Origin: Actinospineispora acaciae DSM 45401 | Lineage (GTDB): Bacteria; Actinomycetota; Actinomycetes; Mycobacteriales; Pseudonocardiaceae | Direction: 5' to 3' | Length of the DNA: 64,000 bases | Assembly (NCBI RefSeq): GCF_000620785.1 | Contig: NZ_JIAI01000001.1 | Coordinates: 930,001 to 994,000 of the forward strand | Shown: positions 27,257-36,047 of the stretch, one piece after another | Layout: the number at the start of each line of letters is the position of its first letter | Numbering within the stretch: the stretch's first letter is position 1 | Translations under genes and position numbers: made by a program | The notes under the pieces: model-generated | Databases searched by the model: none | Seen by the model: only the letters and a program-made list of their open reading frames with translations | What the model was told of the DNA's origin: nothing

Positions 27257-27305
27257 CGTATGTGCTCCCTTGCGACGGCTCGTGCGTTCGCAATACAGAC
27301 TGCGA

Positions 27306-27390
27306 GTTCACATTGCAGACGTCAAGTCCGGGCACAGAGCTTGACAGCGGGTGCGGTGCACGTGCACCGTGTCGCCGGTGTTCACATTGC
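27306..27390. promoter_or_regulatory. IclR-type control region with 16-base palindrome and repeated GTTCACATTGC
   Basis: Between the divergent DUF6282-like gene and IclR: CGGTGCACGTGCACCG at 27354-27369 is a perfect 16-base palindrome, and it begins 8 bases after a TTGACA box (27341-27346), so it would sit in the promoter spacer. The 11-mer GTTCACATTGC occurs twice in the same orientation, at 27306-27316 and 27380-27390. Upstream, TTCGCAATACAGACTGCGAGTTC has partial symmetry. These are candidate IclR and promoter sites for both units. Confidence 0.5.
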
Positions 27391-27428
27391 GGTAACCATG
27401 ACTGCAATCCGAACGGAGGCCTTACGAG

Positions 27429-28190
27429 ATGAGCGACGACGAGCAGCCGGCCGAGATCCAGGCGGTGAGCCGGGCGGCGCAGATCCTCGCGCTGTTCGCC
27501 CCGGACACCCCGGAGATCACGCCGGCGTTCGCGGCCGCGCGCCTGGGCCTCAACCGGTCCACGGCGCACCGGTACTGCACGTCGCTGGCCGCCGCCGGCC
27601 TGCTCGAACGCGGGCACGAGCAGGGCACCTGGGCGCCCGGCGGGCTTCTGCTCCAGCTCGGAGCGTACGCGCTGGGCCGCCGGCGGGTGCTCGACCTGGC
27701 GCCGCCGCACATGCGCGCGCTGGCCGCCGGGTCGCACATGACCACCGTGCTCAGCCTGTGGGGCTCGGGCGGGCCGGTGGTGTTCCGGGTTGAGGAGGAC
27801 ATCACCAGGACGGTGCTGGTCACCGTGCGGGTGGGCACCCACCTGCCGCTGGACAGCGCCCAGGCCGCCGCGTTCCTGGCCTTCCACGGCGACCAGCTGA
27901 TGGTCTCGCGGCTGCTCTCCGGGCTGCCCCGCGACGAGCGCGAGCGGATCGTCGCCGGGGCCGACCGGGTGCGCGAGACGGGCTCCTCGGTCGCGGTGAC
28001 GACGGACGGGGTGGTCGCGATCGGGGCTCCGGTGTTCGACGAGTACGGCATCTGCGCGACGTTGGCCCTGATCGGCACCGACAACACGCTGTCCGCGCAC
28101 AACGACGGTCCGGAGAAGGCGATGCTGCTGTCCACGGCACGGGGGCTGACCAAGGAGATGGGCGGCCAGTACCGGCCGGACGACGACTGA
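27429..28190 (+). CDS. IclR family transcriptional regulator
   Basis: 253 residues. N-terminal winged HTH: VSRAAQILALFAPDTPEITPAFAAARLGLNRSTAHRYCTSL (quoted in part), then the effector domain with GAPVFDEYGICATLALIG near the C-terminus, where IclR proteins bind aromatic or organic acids. It precedes two permeases and a flavoprotein on the same strand and is divergent from the DUF6282-like/cupin/aldolase operon, so it likely controls both units. The start ATG 27429 lies behind GGAGG. Confidence 0.88.
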   Translation: MSDDEQPAEIQAVSRAAQILALFAPDTPEITPAFAAARLGLNRSTAHRYCTSLAAAGLLERGHEQGTWAPGGLLLQLGAYALGRRRVLDLAPPHMRALAAGSHMTTVLSLWGSGGPVVFRVEEDITRTVLVTVRVGTHLPLDSAQAAAFLAFHGDQLMVSRLLSGLPRDERERIVAGADRVRETGSSVAVTTDGVVAIGAPVFDEYGICATLALIGTDNTLSAHNDGPEKAMLLSTARGLTKEMGGQYRPDDD

Positions 28191-28231
28191 GCCCGCCTCG
28201 GGAACCAACGACGATTCCTTACGGAGACCCG

Positions 28232-29569
28232 ATGGGTGCTGAACAGAACACCGACGACCGCAAGGCGCGCGCGGCGGTGCGGGCCGGGGCGCTGGCGTAC
28301 TTCGTCGACCAGTTCGACATCTACCTGCCGATCGTCACGCTCGCCCCGGCCACCGCCTACTTCCAGTCCCGCGACCTGGATCCCGCCACCACCGCCATCC
28401 TGGACGCGCTGGTGTTCGTCTCCACGCTGATCGCCCGCCCGATCGGCGCCGCGGTGTTCGGGCACTTCGCCGACCGCACCGGGCGCAAGAACACCACGCT
28501 GGTGGCGGTCGCCGGGTTCGGCGTGACCACGCTGCTGATCGCGCTGCTGCCCGGCTACCAGAGCATCGGCATGTGGTCGGTGGGGCTGCTGATCGCGTTG
28601 CGTTTCGTGGACGGGTTCTTCCTCGGCGGCGAGTACACCACCGCGGTGCCGCTGGCCATGGAGTGGAGCTCGAAGCGCCGGCGCGGGCTGAACAGCGGGC
28701 TGATCACCGCCACCTCCCCCGGCGCCTACTCGGTGATCGCGCTGATCACGCTCGGGCTGCTGGCGGTGCTGCCCTCGGCCGGGGTGGACTCGGCGTACGC
28801 GCAGTGGGGCTGGCGGATCCCGTTCGTCATCGGGTCGGTGCTCGCGGCGCTGCTGTTCGTCTCGTACTGGCGCACCGTCGAGGAGTCCCGCCCCGGCGGT
28901 GGTGGTGGTGAGACGACCAGCCCGCTGGTGGCGCTGTTCACCGGGGCGCACCGCCGCGACCTCGCCCAGGTGTTCGTGCTCATGACCGGCGTCTGGCTGG
29001 CCAACAACATGGCGAACGCGGTCATGCCCGGCCTGCTCAAGAGCCACCTCGGGCTCACCAGCAGCCAGGTCACGGTGACCATGGTGGTGGCCACGGCGGC
29101 CTCGGCGCTGAGCTACCCGCTGTTCGGGCACCTGTCCCAGGTCGTCGGCCGGCGCCGGTTCTACCTGGGCATCGGCCTGGCCATGGCGGTCGGCTGCTCG
29201 GCGGCCTACGCCGCGCTGGTCACCGTCGGCACCTCGCTGGGCCCCTCCCTGGGCGCAGCGCTGCCACTGGCGGTCGTCGTCGAGGTGCTGGGCATCGGGA
29301 CGTTCGGGCCGATCGCGGCGTACCTGACCGAGCGCTTCCCCGTCGAGATCCGCGCCAGCGGGTACGGGGTGGGCTACAGCCTGGCGCTGATCGTGCCCGC
29401 GTTCTACGCCTTCTACCTCAACGGCCTCGGCGCCGTCATGCCGTCGTACTTCGGCCCGGTGGCGCTGGTCGTGCTCGCCGGGCTGTTCGTCCTGGTCGGC
29501 GCCGTCATCGGGCCGGAGACCAAGGACAACGAGATGGGCGTGAGCCCGGCGCTCCCCGAGCGTGTGTGA
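28232..29569 (+). CDS. MFS transporter (MHS-like)
   Basis: 445 residues. N-terminal helix 1 region YFVDQFDIYLPIVTLAPA, motif A GAAVFGHFADRTGRKN, FVDGFFLGGEYTTAVPLAMEW and YAQWGWRIPFVIGSV place it in the metabolite:H+ symporter group. It has the same layout as the permeases at 750-2114 and 58136-59455. It should import the substrate of the IclR-linked pathway. It follows IclR by 41 bases. A run of glycines (RPGGGGGETT) replaces the usual central loop residues. Confidence 0.87.
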   Translation: MGAEQNTDDRKARAAVRAGALAYFVDQFDIYLPIVTLAPATAYFQSRDLDPATTAILDALVFVSTLIARPIGAAVFGHFADRTGRKNTTLVAVAGFGVTTLLIALLPGYQSIGMWSVGLLIALRFVDGFFLGGEYTTAVPLAMEWSSKRRRGLNSGLITATSPGAYSVIALITLGLLAVLPSAGVDSAYAQWGWRIPFVIGSVLAALLFVSYWRTVEESRPGGGGGETTSPLVALFTGAHRRDLAQVFVLMTGVWLANNMANAVMPGLLKSHLGLTSSQVTVTMVVATAASALSYPLFGHLSQVVGRRRFYLGIGLAMAVGCSAAYAALVTVGTSLGPSLGAALPLAVVVEVLGIGTFGPIAAYLTERFPVEIRASGYGVGYSLALIVPAFYAFYLNGLGAVMPSYFGPVALVVLAGLFVLVGAVIGPETKDNEMGVSPALPERV

Positions 29570-29579
29570 AGGGATACGA

Positions 29580-30893
29580 ATGTCCGAACCCGCCACCCCC
29601 ACCCAGTTACGCCGCGTCGCCGCGGCCTCGCTGGTCGGGACGATGGTCGAGTGGTACGACTTCTACATCTACGGCGTGGCCGCCGCGCTGGTGCTGGGCA
29701 AGCAGTTCTTCCCCGGGCTGGACTCCACGGCGCAGACGCTGTCCGCGTTCGCCACGTTCGCGGTGGGGTTCCTGGCCCGGCCGATCGGCGGGGTGATCTT
29801 CGGGCACCTCGGTGACCGGGTCGGCCGCAAGTACGTGCTGGTGCTGACCCTGCTGTTGATGGGCGGGTCCACGTTCGCGGTCGGGCTGCTGCCGAACTAC
29901 GCGCAGATCGGGATCGCGGCGCCGATCCTGCTGGTGTTCCTGCGGTTCGTGCAGGGCATCGCGGTCGGCGGCGAGTGGGGCGGCGCGGTGCTGCTCGGGG
30001 TGGAGCGGGCGCCGCGCAACCGCAAGGCGTTCTACGGCTCGTTCGCCCAGGTCGGCTCGCCGCTCGGGCTGCTGCTGGCGTCCGGGGTGTTCGCCGCGGT
30101 GGAGGCGCTGCCCAAGGAGGCGCTGCACGGCTGGGGCTGGCGGATCCCGTTCCTGATCTCCGTGGTGCTGATCGTCATCGGCCAGGTGATCCGGTCCCGG
30201 GTGGAGGAGAGCCCCGTCGTCAGCGACCGGCGGAAGCCGGCGCGGCTGCCGCTGGGCACGGTGCTGGGCGAGCACTGGCTGGCGGTGCTGCTGGGCACCG
30301 GCGCCATGATCGTCACGCTGACCGGCTTCTACATCTCCACCACGTTCCTGACCAGCTACGGAACCACGCACCTCGGGTTCAACGCGGGCCAGTTGCTGAC
30401 CGGCACCATGCTGGTCGCCGTGGTGCAGATCGTGGCGCTGCCGATCGCCGCGATCCTGGCCGACCGGCGCGGGCGCCTGCCGGTGGTCACGGTGGGCACG
30501 CTGGTCAGCGCGGTGATGGCGTTCCCGTTGTTCTGGCTGGCGGACTCCGGCGTGGTCGGTCTGCTCTGGCTCGGCATGATCCTCTTCAACATCGGCCGCT
30601 CGCTGGTGTACGGGCCGCTGCCGGCGCTGGTGTCGGCGATGTTCCCGGCGAACGTGCGGTTCACCGGCATCTCGCTGTGCTACCAGCTGGCCGGCATCCT
30701 CGGCGGCGGGATCGCGCCGCTGGTCGCGGTCGCGCTGGTCGGCAAGGGCGGCGGGTACCTTCCGGTGGCCGCATACCTGGCCGCGACCGGCCTGCTCAGC
30801 GCCGCGTGCCTGGTGGCCATCGCGCGGCGGGTCCGCTCCGGGGCGGACGCCGACCACCTCGCGGACCCCGAGACCGCCGAGCAGCGGGCATGA
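29580..30893 (+). CDS. MFS transporter (MHS/shikimate-like)
   Basis: 437 residues from ATG 29580, with GAAGGGA five bases upstream; an earlier in-frame start at 29562 is inside the preceding gene. VEWYDFYIYGVAAALVLG and GVIFGHLGDRVGRKYVLV give the classic MHS family helix 1 and motif A, and VGGEWGGAVLLGVE the helix 4-5 loop. It is a second importer in the same operon, more similar to shikimate/alpha-ketoglutarate permeases than its neighbour, so the operon may take up two related compounds. Its stop overlaps the next start (ATGA). Confidence 0.88.
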   Translation: MSEPATPTQLRRVAAASLVGTMVEWYDFYIYGVAAALVLGKQFFPGLDSTAQTLSAFATFAVGFLARPIGGVIFGHLGDRVGRKYVLVLTLLLMGGSTFAVGLLPNYAQIGIAAPILLVFLRFVQGIAVGGEWGGAVLLGVERAPRNRKAFYGSFAQVGSPLGLLLASGVFAAVEALPKEALHGWGWRIPFLISVVLIVIGQVIRSRVEESPVVSDRRKPARLPLGTVLGEHWLAVLLGTGAMIVTLTGFYISTTFLTSYGTTHLGFNAGQLLTGTMLVAVVQIVALPIAAILADRRGRLPVVTVGTLVSAVMAFPLFWLADSGVVGLLWLGMILFNIGRSLVYGPLPALVSAMFPANVRFTGISLCYQLAGILGGGIAPLVAVALVGKGGGYLPVAAYLAATGLLSAACLVAIARRVRSGADADHLADPETAEQRA

Positions 30894-31945
30894 CGTCCGT
30901 GGACCCGGTCGACCTGGCCACCGAGGTCGGGCCGCTGCGGCTGAAGAACCCGGTCATGGCCGCGTCCTGCGAGGCCACCATGACCGAGCGGGACATCGTG
31001 GCCTGCCTGGACGCCGGCGCGGGCGCGGTGGTCGCCAAGTCGGTGAACGAGTCGGAGGCGGCCGCCCGCCAGCTCAACATCGCCGAGTACGTGCTGCTGG
31101 ACGGCGCCGGCGACCAGGTGGACTGGCCGGACCGGGTGGGCGACGAGACGCTGCTGTGCCGCTCCGGGCTGGCCCAGTCCTCGCTGGACGACTGGCTGGC
31201 GATGCTGGAGCGGGCCGGCCGGCACGCGCGCGGGCTGGACGCGCACGTGATCGGCAGCATCACCGTGGCCGAGCCCGGCCCGGCCGCTCAGATCGCGCGC
31301 CGGATGGCCGAGGTGGTGTCCGCCGTCGAGCTGAACGTCGGCGCCCCGCATGGCCGGGAGGCGGCCGCCGTGCGCCAACTCACCGGCCCGGACATGGTCG
31401 CCGAGTACACCCGGGTGGTCCGCGCCGGGCTGGACGTCCCGCTGATCGTCAAGCTGCCGGCGCAGGCGGACAGCCCGGCCGAGCTGGCCCACGCCGCGCG
31501 CCGGGCCGGGGCCGACGCGGTGGCCATGATCGGGCGGTTCAACGGGTTCTGGCCGGACGTGCGCACCGGCGCCCCGCTGCTCGGCTCGTGGGGCGCGGTC
31601 GGCAGCGGTGCCATGCTTCCGACCAGCCTGTACTGGGTGTCCAAGACCGTCGCCGCCGACCCGGACCTGTCGGTGGTCGGCACCAACGGGGCGCGCTCCG
31701 GCACGGACGTGGCGCGGTTCCTGCTCAGCGGCGCCCGCGCGGTCGAGCTGGCCACCGCCGTGATGTTGCGCGGCCCGGCCGTGCTCGGCGAGTGCGTCCG
31801 CGAGCTGGCCGCCGTGCTCGCCGACGCCGGCCACCGGCGGGCCGCCGACGCCATCGGGGTGGCCCTCGCCAAGGCCGCCCGGTACGCCGACATCCCCGAG
31901 CGCGAGCGGCCGGCGCAGCCGTGGCGGGTGCCGCCCAGGGGGTGA
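30890..31945 (+). CDS. Dihydroorotate dehydrogenase-like flavoprotein
   Basis: 351 residues. It begins with LATEVGPLRLKNPVMAASC, the hallmark N-terminus of class 1 DHOD/PreA-type TIM-barrel flavoproteins, and continues VSAVELNVGAP, DVPLIVKLPAQ and VVGTNGARSGTDVARFLLSGARAVELATAVM, the FMN phosphate-binding end. It is not a normal pyrD: it sits in a catabolic operon and its active-site segment is unlike the SxNCPN of DHOD. A dehydrogenation or reduction of a ring compound is likely. Last gene of the IclR operon. Confidence 0.75.
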   Translation: MTSVDPVDLATEVGPLRLKNPVMAASCEATMTERDIVACLDAGAGAVVAKSVNESEAAARQLNIAEYVLLDGAGDQVDWPDRVGDETLLCRSGLAQSSLDDWLAMLERAGRHARGLDAHVIGSITVAEPGPAAQIARRMAEVVSAVELNVGAPHGREAAAVRQLTGPDMVAEYTRVVRAGLDVPLIVKLPAQADSPAELAHAARRAGADAVAMIGRFNGFWPDVRTGAPLLGSWGAVGSGAMLPTSLYWVSKTVAADPDLSVVGTNGARSGTDVARFLLSGARAVELATAVMLRGPAVLGECVRELAAVLADAGHRRAADAIGVALAKAARYADIPERERPAQPWRVPPRG

Positions 31946-31965
31946 CCGCCCGCCACGGCCGCCGG

Positions 31966-32440
31966 TCACCACGGATCGGGCAGGCCCTCCCCCGTGGTGA
32001 TCAGGCTTCGCAGGCTGCCGTTGATGTAGTGCAGCCAGGCCGTGGAGCACGCGTCGAAGCATTCGACGCCCGGCACCAGGCCGACGTGGGTGAACCGCGG
32101 TTCGGTGCCGCCGGGCGCGGGAACGATGTCGAACACGATCTCGCTGCCGGTCCACTCCTCCGGCTCCGAGACGCCGGGCGAGTGGCTGTCGGTGACCCGC
32201 CAGGCCACGCGCCGGCGCGGCTCGAGCTCCACCACGCGCTGGAGGCTGTAGTGCTGGGCGTGGCGCTCGCGCCGGGGCGGGTGCCGGTAGGTGAACTCGG
32301 CGTCCACCTCGGCTGCGCTGCCCTCGATCTCACCTGTCCCACCATGCGCGGACGTCCAGGATGGCGGCGAAGACCTCCTCCGGTGACCGCTCGACCGTGT
32401 ACGACGTCGAGTAGCCACGCCCGGTGCGCGCCGTGCTCAT
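31966..32440 (-). pseudogene. SRPBCC (AHSA1-like) protein with single-base frameshift
   Basis: The gene starts at ATG 32440 (AGGAGGTGG upstream; ATGA overlap with ArsR) and reads RGYSTSYTVERSPEEVFAAI and LDVRAWWDR plus stop at 32330. Dropping one base from the CCC run at 32338-32340 restores the family text WWTGEIEGSAAEVDAEFTYRH, which then runs to 31966 (GLPDPW plus stop). The frame is therefore broken by one extra base in a homopolymer. Either it is a recent inactivation or a sequencing error; programmed shifting seems unlikely. Proteins of this family bind hydrophobic ligands. Confidence 0.8.
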
Positions 32441-32811
32441 GTCGTTTCCACCTCCTCGGTGTCGCCCGGCTTGCCGCTCTGGATCCGCTCGGCGATCCGC
32501 TTGATCCGCCGCAGCCGGGCGTCCCAGGCCGCGCCGACCGAGGACAGCTGGGCGACCGCACGCGCGAGCTGGGCCTCGTCCACCTCGTAGCGGCGCGCCC
32601 GCCCCGCCGGCTTCACATGCACCAGGCCGACGCGGTCCAGCACACCGAGGTGCTTCGCGACCGCCTGCCGGGTCACGGGCAGCCGCTCGCTGAGCGTGGT
32701 CGCCGTACCGCCCCCGTCGGCGAGGAGCCAGTCGAGCATCCGCCGGCGGGTCGGGTCGCCGACCGCGGACCAGAGGTCGTCGTCGATCGCGGTGCTCATG
32801 GCCGTGCTCAT
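32437..32811 (-). CDS. ArsR family transcriptional regulator
   Basis: 124 residues from ATG 32811. The winged HTH reads GDPTRRRMLDWLLADGGGTATTLSERLPVTRQAVAKHLGVL (shown in part), the form typical of ArsR-type regulators paired with SRPBCC genes; no metal-binding Cys box is visible, so it is not a metal sensor. It overlaps the upstream SRPBCC gene by 4 bases (ATGA) and the downstream one likewise, making a three-gene operon. It probably autoregulates through the repeat at 33337-33353. Confidence 0.87.
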   Translation of the reverse strand: MSTAMSTAIDDDLWSAVGDPTRRRMLDWLLADGGGTATTLSERLPVTRQAVAKHLGVLDRVGLVHVKPAGRARRYEVDEAQLARAVAQLSSVGAAWDARLRRIKRIAERIQSGKPGDTEEVETT

Positions 32812-33272
32812 GGCCGGGTGACCAGCCTGTTGGCGTACGTGACCAGGCGCGGGAGGAAGAGGTTCCAGCCGTCGACGTGGGCGAGGTAGGTCTCCTCCAG
32901 CACGGCGGCCTCCCACCCGTGCTCCCGGAAGCCGGTCTCCTCGAAGCGCAGCAGCGTGCCCTCGCCGGACGCAACGAGGTCGAAGGTGACCAGCAGGGAG
33001 TTGCCCGGGGCGGCCGACTCGCCCTTGTCGTACACCCAGCGGAACGCGAACCGGCGCGGCGGGTCGGCCTCCACGACGGTGAACCGCTCGACCTTCGCCT
33101 CCGGCGCGGCCGGGTCGCCGAAGCTGATCGTGCCGGTGGCGCCGGGGACCGGCTCGAACTCGGCCTCGTCGGGCCACCACTCGCGCACGTGCTCCGGAGA
33201 GCTGATCACCTCGTAGACCACCTCGGGGGTGGCGTCGATGCGCAGCTCCCGCTCGATTCGTCCGTACTCCAT
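32808..33272 (-). CDS. SRPBCC domain-containing protein (AHSA1-like)
   Basis: 154 residues. YGRIERELRIDATPEVVYEVIS, EHVREWWPDEAEFEPVPGATG and HVDGWNLFLPRLVTYANRLV are characteristic of the AHSA1/CalC-like START superfamily. It binds a hydrophobic ligand; many are paired with ArsR regulators and their function is not known. First gene of the SRPBCC-ArsR-SRPBCC operon, with TTGCG-type repeats just upstream. Confidence 0.85.
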   Translation of the reverse strand: MEYGRIERELRIDATPEVVYEVISSPEHVREWWPDEAEFEPVPGATGTISFGDPAAPEAKVERFTVVEADPPRRFAFRWVYDKGESAAPGNSLLVTFDLVASGEGTLLRFEETGFREHGWEAAVLEETYLAHVDGWNLFLPRLVTYANRLVTRP

Positions 33273-33336
33273 GTGCCCCTCCCGGCTTCAATGCAGCCAA
33301 CGGTTGCGTTTCACCGTATCGAGCGCGCCTCGCCAA

Positions 33337-33353
33337 CGCAACCTTTTGTTGCG
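33337..33353. promoter_or_regulatory. Inverted repeat CGCAAC-N5-GTTGCG, probable ArsR operator
   Basis: CGCAAC (33337-33342) and GTTGCG (33348-33353) form a perfect inverted repeat with a 5-base spacer, about 65 bases upstream of the SRPBCC start. A half-site GGTTGCG lies nearer the gene (about 33302-33308). It lies between the SRPBCC operon promoter and the 3' end of the ABC permease gene. Confidence 0.5.
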
Positions 33354-33358
33354 CGAGG

Positions 33359-34147
33359 TCAGGAGGTGCGGGCGGACAGCGCCCAGCGGGCGAGTGCGTC
33401 CAGCAGGTAGCCGAGCAGCCCGATCACCAGGATGACGGCCATCACCTGGTCGTAGGCGAGCTGGTCGCGGGCGTTGAGGATCTCGTAGCCGAGCCCGGAG
33501 GTGACGCCGAGCATCTCCGCCGGCACCAGCACCACCCAGCCGATGCCCAGCGCCAGCCGCAGGCCGGTGAGCAGGTGCGGCCGCACCGCCGGCAGCACGA
33601 TGCTGGTCAGCACCTCCCGCCTGGTCGCCCCCAGCGACCGGGCCACCAGCCGGAAACCCGGGTCCACCGCCCGCACCCCGGCCGCCGTGTTCAGCACCAC
33701 CGGCCAGATCGCTGCGGCCGCGACCAGGAAGAACACCGGCCGGTGGCCGATGCCGAACAGCCCGATCGCCACCGGCGCCCAGGACAGCGGCGAGACCATC
33801 CGCAGGAACTGGAACACCGGCCCGCTGGCCCGCTCCAGCACCGGGACCGAGCCGACGGCCAGCCCGACCGCCAGGCCCAGCACGGCGGCGATGAGCAGGC
33901 CGACCAGCAGCCGCCACAGGCTGGTCAGGATGTCGTCGAACAGCACCCCTCGGGCGAACAGGTGGCCGATCGCGGGCACCGCGCGCTGCGGCGCGAACGC
34001 GGCGAGCAGCGACCTGGGTGCGGTCAGCGCGGTGGTGACGAACCACCACAGCGCCACCGCCACCAGCACCCCGGCGGCGGGGACCAGCACGCCGCGCCGC
34101 CGCGTCGCGGCCTGGCGGGTGACCCGCTCGGTGGCCTGGACGGTCAT
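33359..34147 (-). CDS. ABC transporter permease (SsuC/TauC-type)
   Basis: 262 residues, six predicted helices. The EAA loop is seen as RSLGATRREVLTSIVLPAVRPHLLTGLRLALG, typical of permeases of the nitrate/sulfonate/taurine family. It forms the membrane channel for the adjacent binding protein and ATPase. Start ATG 34147 overlaps the stop of the binding-protein gene (ATGA). The order binding protein, permease follows the ATPase gene on the same strand, last in the operon. The substrate class is inferred from family and context. Confidence 0.88.
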   Translation of the reverse strand: MTVQATERVTRQAATRRRGVLVPAAGVLVAVALWWFVTTALTAPRSLLAAFAPQRAVPAIGHLFARGVLFDDILTSLWRLLVGLLIAAVLGLAVGLAVGSVPVLERASGPVFQFLRMVSPLSWAPVAIGLFGIGHRPVFFLVAAAAIWPVVLNTAAGVRAVDPGFRLVARSLGATRREVLTSIVLPAVRPHLLTGLRLALGIGWVVLVPAEMLGVTSGLGYEILNARDQLAYDQVMAVILVIGLLGYLLDALARWALSARTS

Positions 34148-35310
34148 GGTCGTTGAACCTCCTCGGTCCGGGTCAGCGAGGCCGGCAGGCCGAACGCGCC
34201 GGGGCCGCCGAGCGCGCCCAGGCTGCGCAGCACGAACCTGTCGTCCACCAGCTCGCGGTGCACGCCCGCCGGCGAAAGCCCGTCCAGGAACCGGCGGTCG
34301 CCGTCCACCACGGTGTCGCGCATGGCGTGCACAAGCGCCTCGGTGTAACCGGGGAACGGGTACGGGCCGAAGCCGATCCGCTCGCCGTGCCAGCCGGGGT
34401 TGCCCACCTCCAGGGCGGGGTCGGTGGCCGCCCGGCTCAGCGCCCTGGTCACGGCGGGCAGCGGCTGCGGCAGGTAGCGGCCGGAGGTGAGCAGGCCGGC
34501 GGTGTCGCGGCGGTGGGCGCCGATCCAGAGCTGGGCGCCGGCGACCGCGTCGGTGACCGCCTGCACCGCGTGCGGCGCGGAGTCGATGAGGTCCTGGCGC
34601 ACCACGACGACGCAGCAGGCGTGGTCGCGCCAGGCGTCGCCGACGAACCGCGCGATCCGCCCCACCGAACGCAGCTCGGCCGCCGCGTTGAACGGGTCGG
34701 CGACGATGTAGCCGGCGATGGTGCCGGTGTCCAGCGCGGGCAGCATGTCGGCCGGGCTCATCACCACCAGCCGAACCGTGCCGGCCTCGGCGGACGGTTC
34801 CTGCCGGACCACCGCGGTCAGCCCGGCCGCGCGCAGCATCCGCTGCAGCACCACGTTGTGGATCGACCACCAGAACGGGATGGCCACGCTGTGCCCGGCC
34901 AGGTCGCCGAGCCCGCGCACCCACGGCCCGACGGTGAGCGCGGAGCCGTTGGTGTGGTTCCAGGCCACGATCCGCAGCGGGGCGCCCAGCGCGTAGCGCA
35001 GCTGCACGGCGAACGGCATGAGCAGGTGCGCGACGTCCAGCTCGCCGGCCAGGAAGGCCTGGGCGAGCGACTCCCAGCCCCGGAACAGCACCGGCCGCCC
35101 GGCCGGCACCCCCGCCGAGGCGAACCCGCCGTGCGCGTGCGCCACCAGCAGCGGCGACGCGTCGGTGATCGGCAGGTAGCCGACCCGCAGCCCTCCGGCC
35201 GCCGCGGCCGGGGGACGCCCGATGCTCGCCAGTCCCCCGCCGGCGGCGGCGACCGCCGCGGCGCCCACCCCGGCGCGCAGCAGCGCGCGCCTGCCCACCC
35301 CGGGCATCAA
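34144..35310 (-). CDS. ABC transporter substrate-binding protein (SsuA/TauA-type, Tat signal)
   Basis: 388 residues. The N-terminus [20 protein letters not shown] is a twin-arginine signal, so it is exported folded and acts outside the membrane. The mature part starts LRVGYLPITDASPLLVAHAHGGF, as in NMT1/SsuA-like binding proteins of the nitrate, sulfonate, taurine and thiamine-precursor groups. It delivers the ligand to the permease downstream. It overlaps the ATPase stop and permease start by four bases each. Confidence 0.87.
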   Translation of the reverse strand: MMPGVGRRALLRAGVGAAAVAAAGGGLASIGRPPAAAAGGLRVGYLPITDASPLLVAHAHGGFASAGVPAGRPVLFRGWESLAQAFLAGELDVAHLLMPFAVQLRYALGAPLRIVAWNHTNGSALTVGPWVRGLGDLAGHSVAIPFWWSIHNVVLQRMLRAAGLTAVVRQEPSAEAGTVRLVVMSPADMLPALDTGTIAGYIVADPFNAAAELRSVGRIARFVGDAWRDHACCVVVVRQDLIDSAPHAVQAVTDAVAGAQLWIGAHRRDTAGLLTSGRYLPQPLPAVTRALSRAATDPALEVGNPGWHGERIGFGPYPFPGYTEALVHAMRDTVVDGDRRFLDGLSPAGVHRELVDDRFVLRSLGALGGPGAFGLPASLTRTEEVQRP

Positions 35311-36047
35311 CCAGCCCTGACCGCATCGGCCCGAGGCGTCCGGTAGCTGGCCAGCAGCGGCGCGCGCAGCGGGTGGTCGGCCAGTTCGTCGTGCTCTACC
35401 GGTTCCGGGTTGGACCAGGTGCCGCCCAGCCCGCCCTCGCCGTCCAGCGCGGTGATCGTCTGGCCCAGGTAGAGCGCCTCGTCCACGTCGTGGGTGACCA
35501 GCACCAGCGTGAGCCCCAGCCGGGTCGCCGTGTCGCGCAACCAGCCGCGCAGGTCACGGCGGGTGGCCGGGTCCAGCGCGCTGAACGGCTCGTCCAGCAG
35601 CAGCACCTTCGGCCGCACCGCCATCGCCCGCGCGATGGCCACCCGCTGCGCCTGCCCGCCGGACAGTTGCGGCGGCCTGGCGTCGGCCAGCTCGGCCAGC
35701 CCGAACCTGTCCAACAGCTCCGCCGCCCGGTCGGTCGCGTACCGGGTCCGGTTGGCCCGGTACCGCCCGCCCAGCGCCACGTTGTCCCGGACGCTCAGCC
35801 AGGGCAGCAGCAGCGGCTGCTGGAACACCATGGCGGTGGTCGAGGCCCCACCGGGGCGGGTCAGCTCGCCGCCGTCCAGCGGCTCCAGCCCGGCCAGCAC
35901 CCGCAGCAGGGTCGACTTGCCGCCGCCGCTGGGGCCGAGCACCACCAGCCGGGCGCCCAGCTCCACGTCGAGGTCGAGGCCGCGCAGCACGGTGTGGTGC
36001 CCGTACCGCTTCACGGCGTTGGTCAGGCGCAACGCGACAGTTCCCAC
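35307..36047 (-). CDS. ABC transporter ATP-binding protein (SsuB/TauB-type)
   Basis: 246 residues from GTG 36047. Walker A GPSGGGKST, Q-loop MVFQQPLLLPW, signature LSGGQAQRVAIARAM, Walker B VLLLDEPFSALD and switch His in LVTHDVDEAL are all intact, so it should be an active ATPase. It energises the adjacent permease. The start overlaps the 3' end of the acyl-CoA-dehydrogenase-like gene by 25 bases; a shorter start is possible. Confidence 0.92.
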   Translation of the reverse strand: MGTVALRLTNAVKRYGHHTVLRGLDLDVELGARLVVLGPSGGGKSTLLRVLAGLEPLDGGELTRPGGASTTAMVFQQPLLLPWLSVRDNVALGGRYRANRTRYATDRAAELLDRFGLAELADARPPQLSGGQAQRVAIARAMAVRPKVLLLDEPFSALDPATRRDLRGWLRDTATRLGLTLVLVTHDVDEALYLGQTITALDGEGGLGGTWSNPEPVEHDELADHPLRAPLLASYRTPRADAVRAG

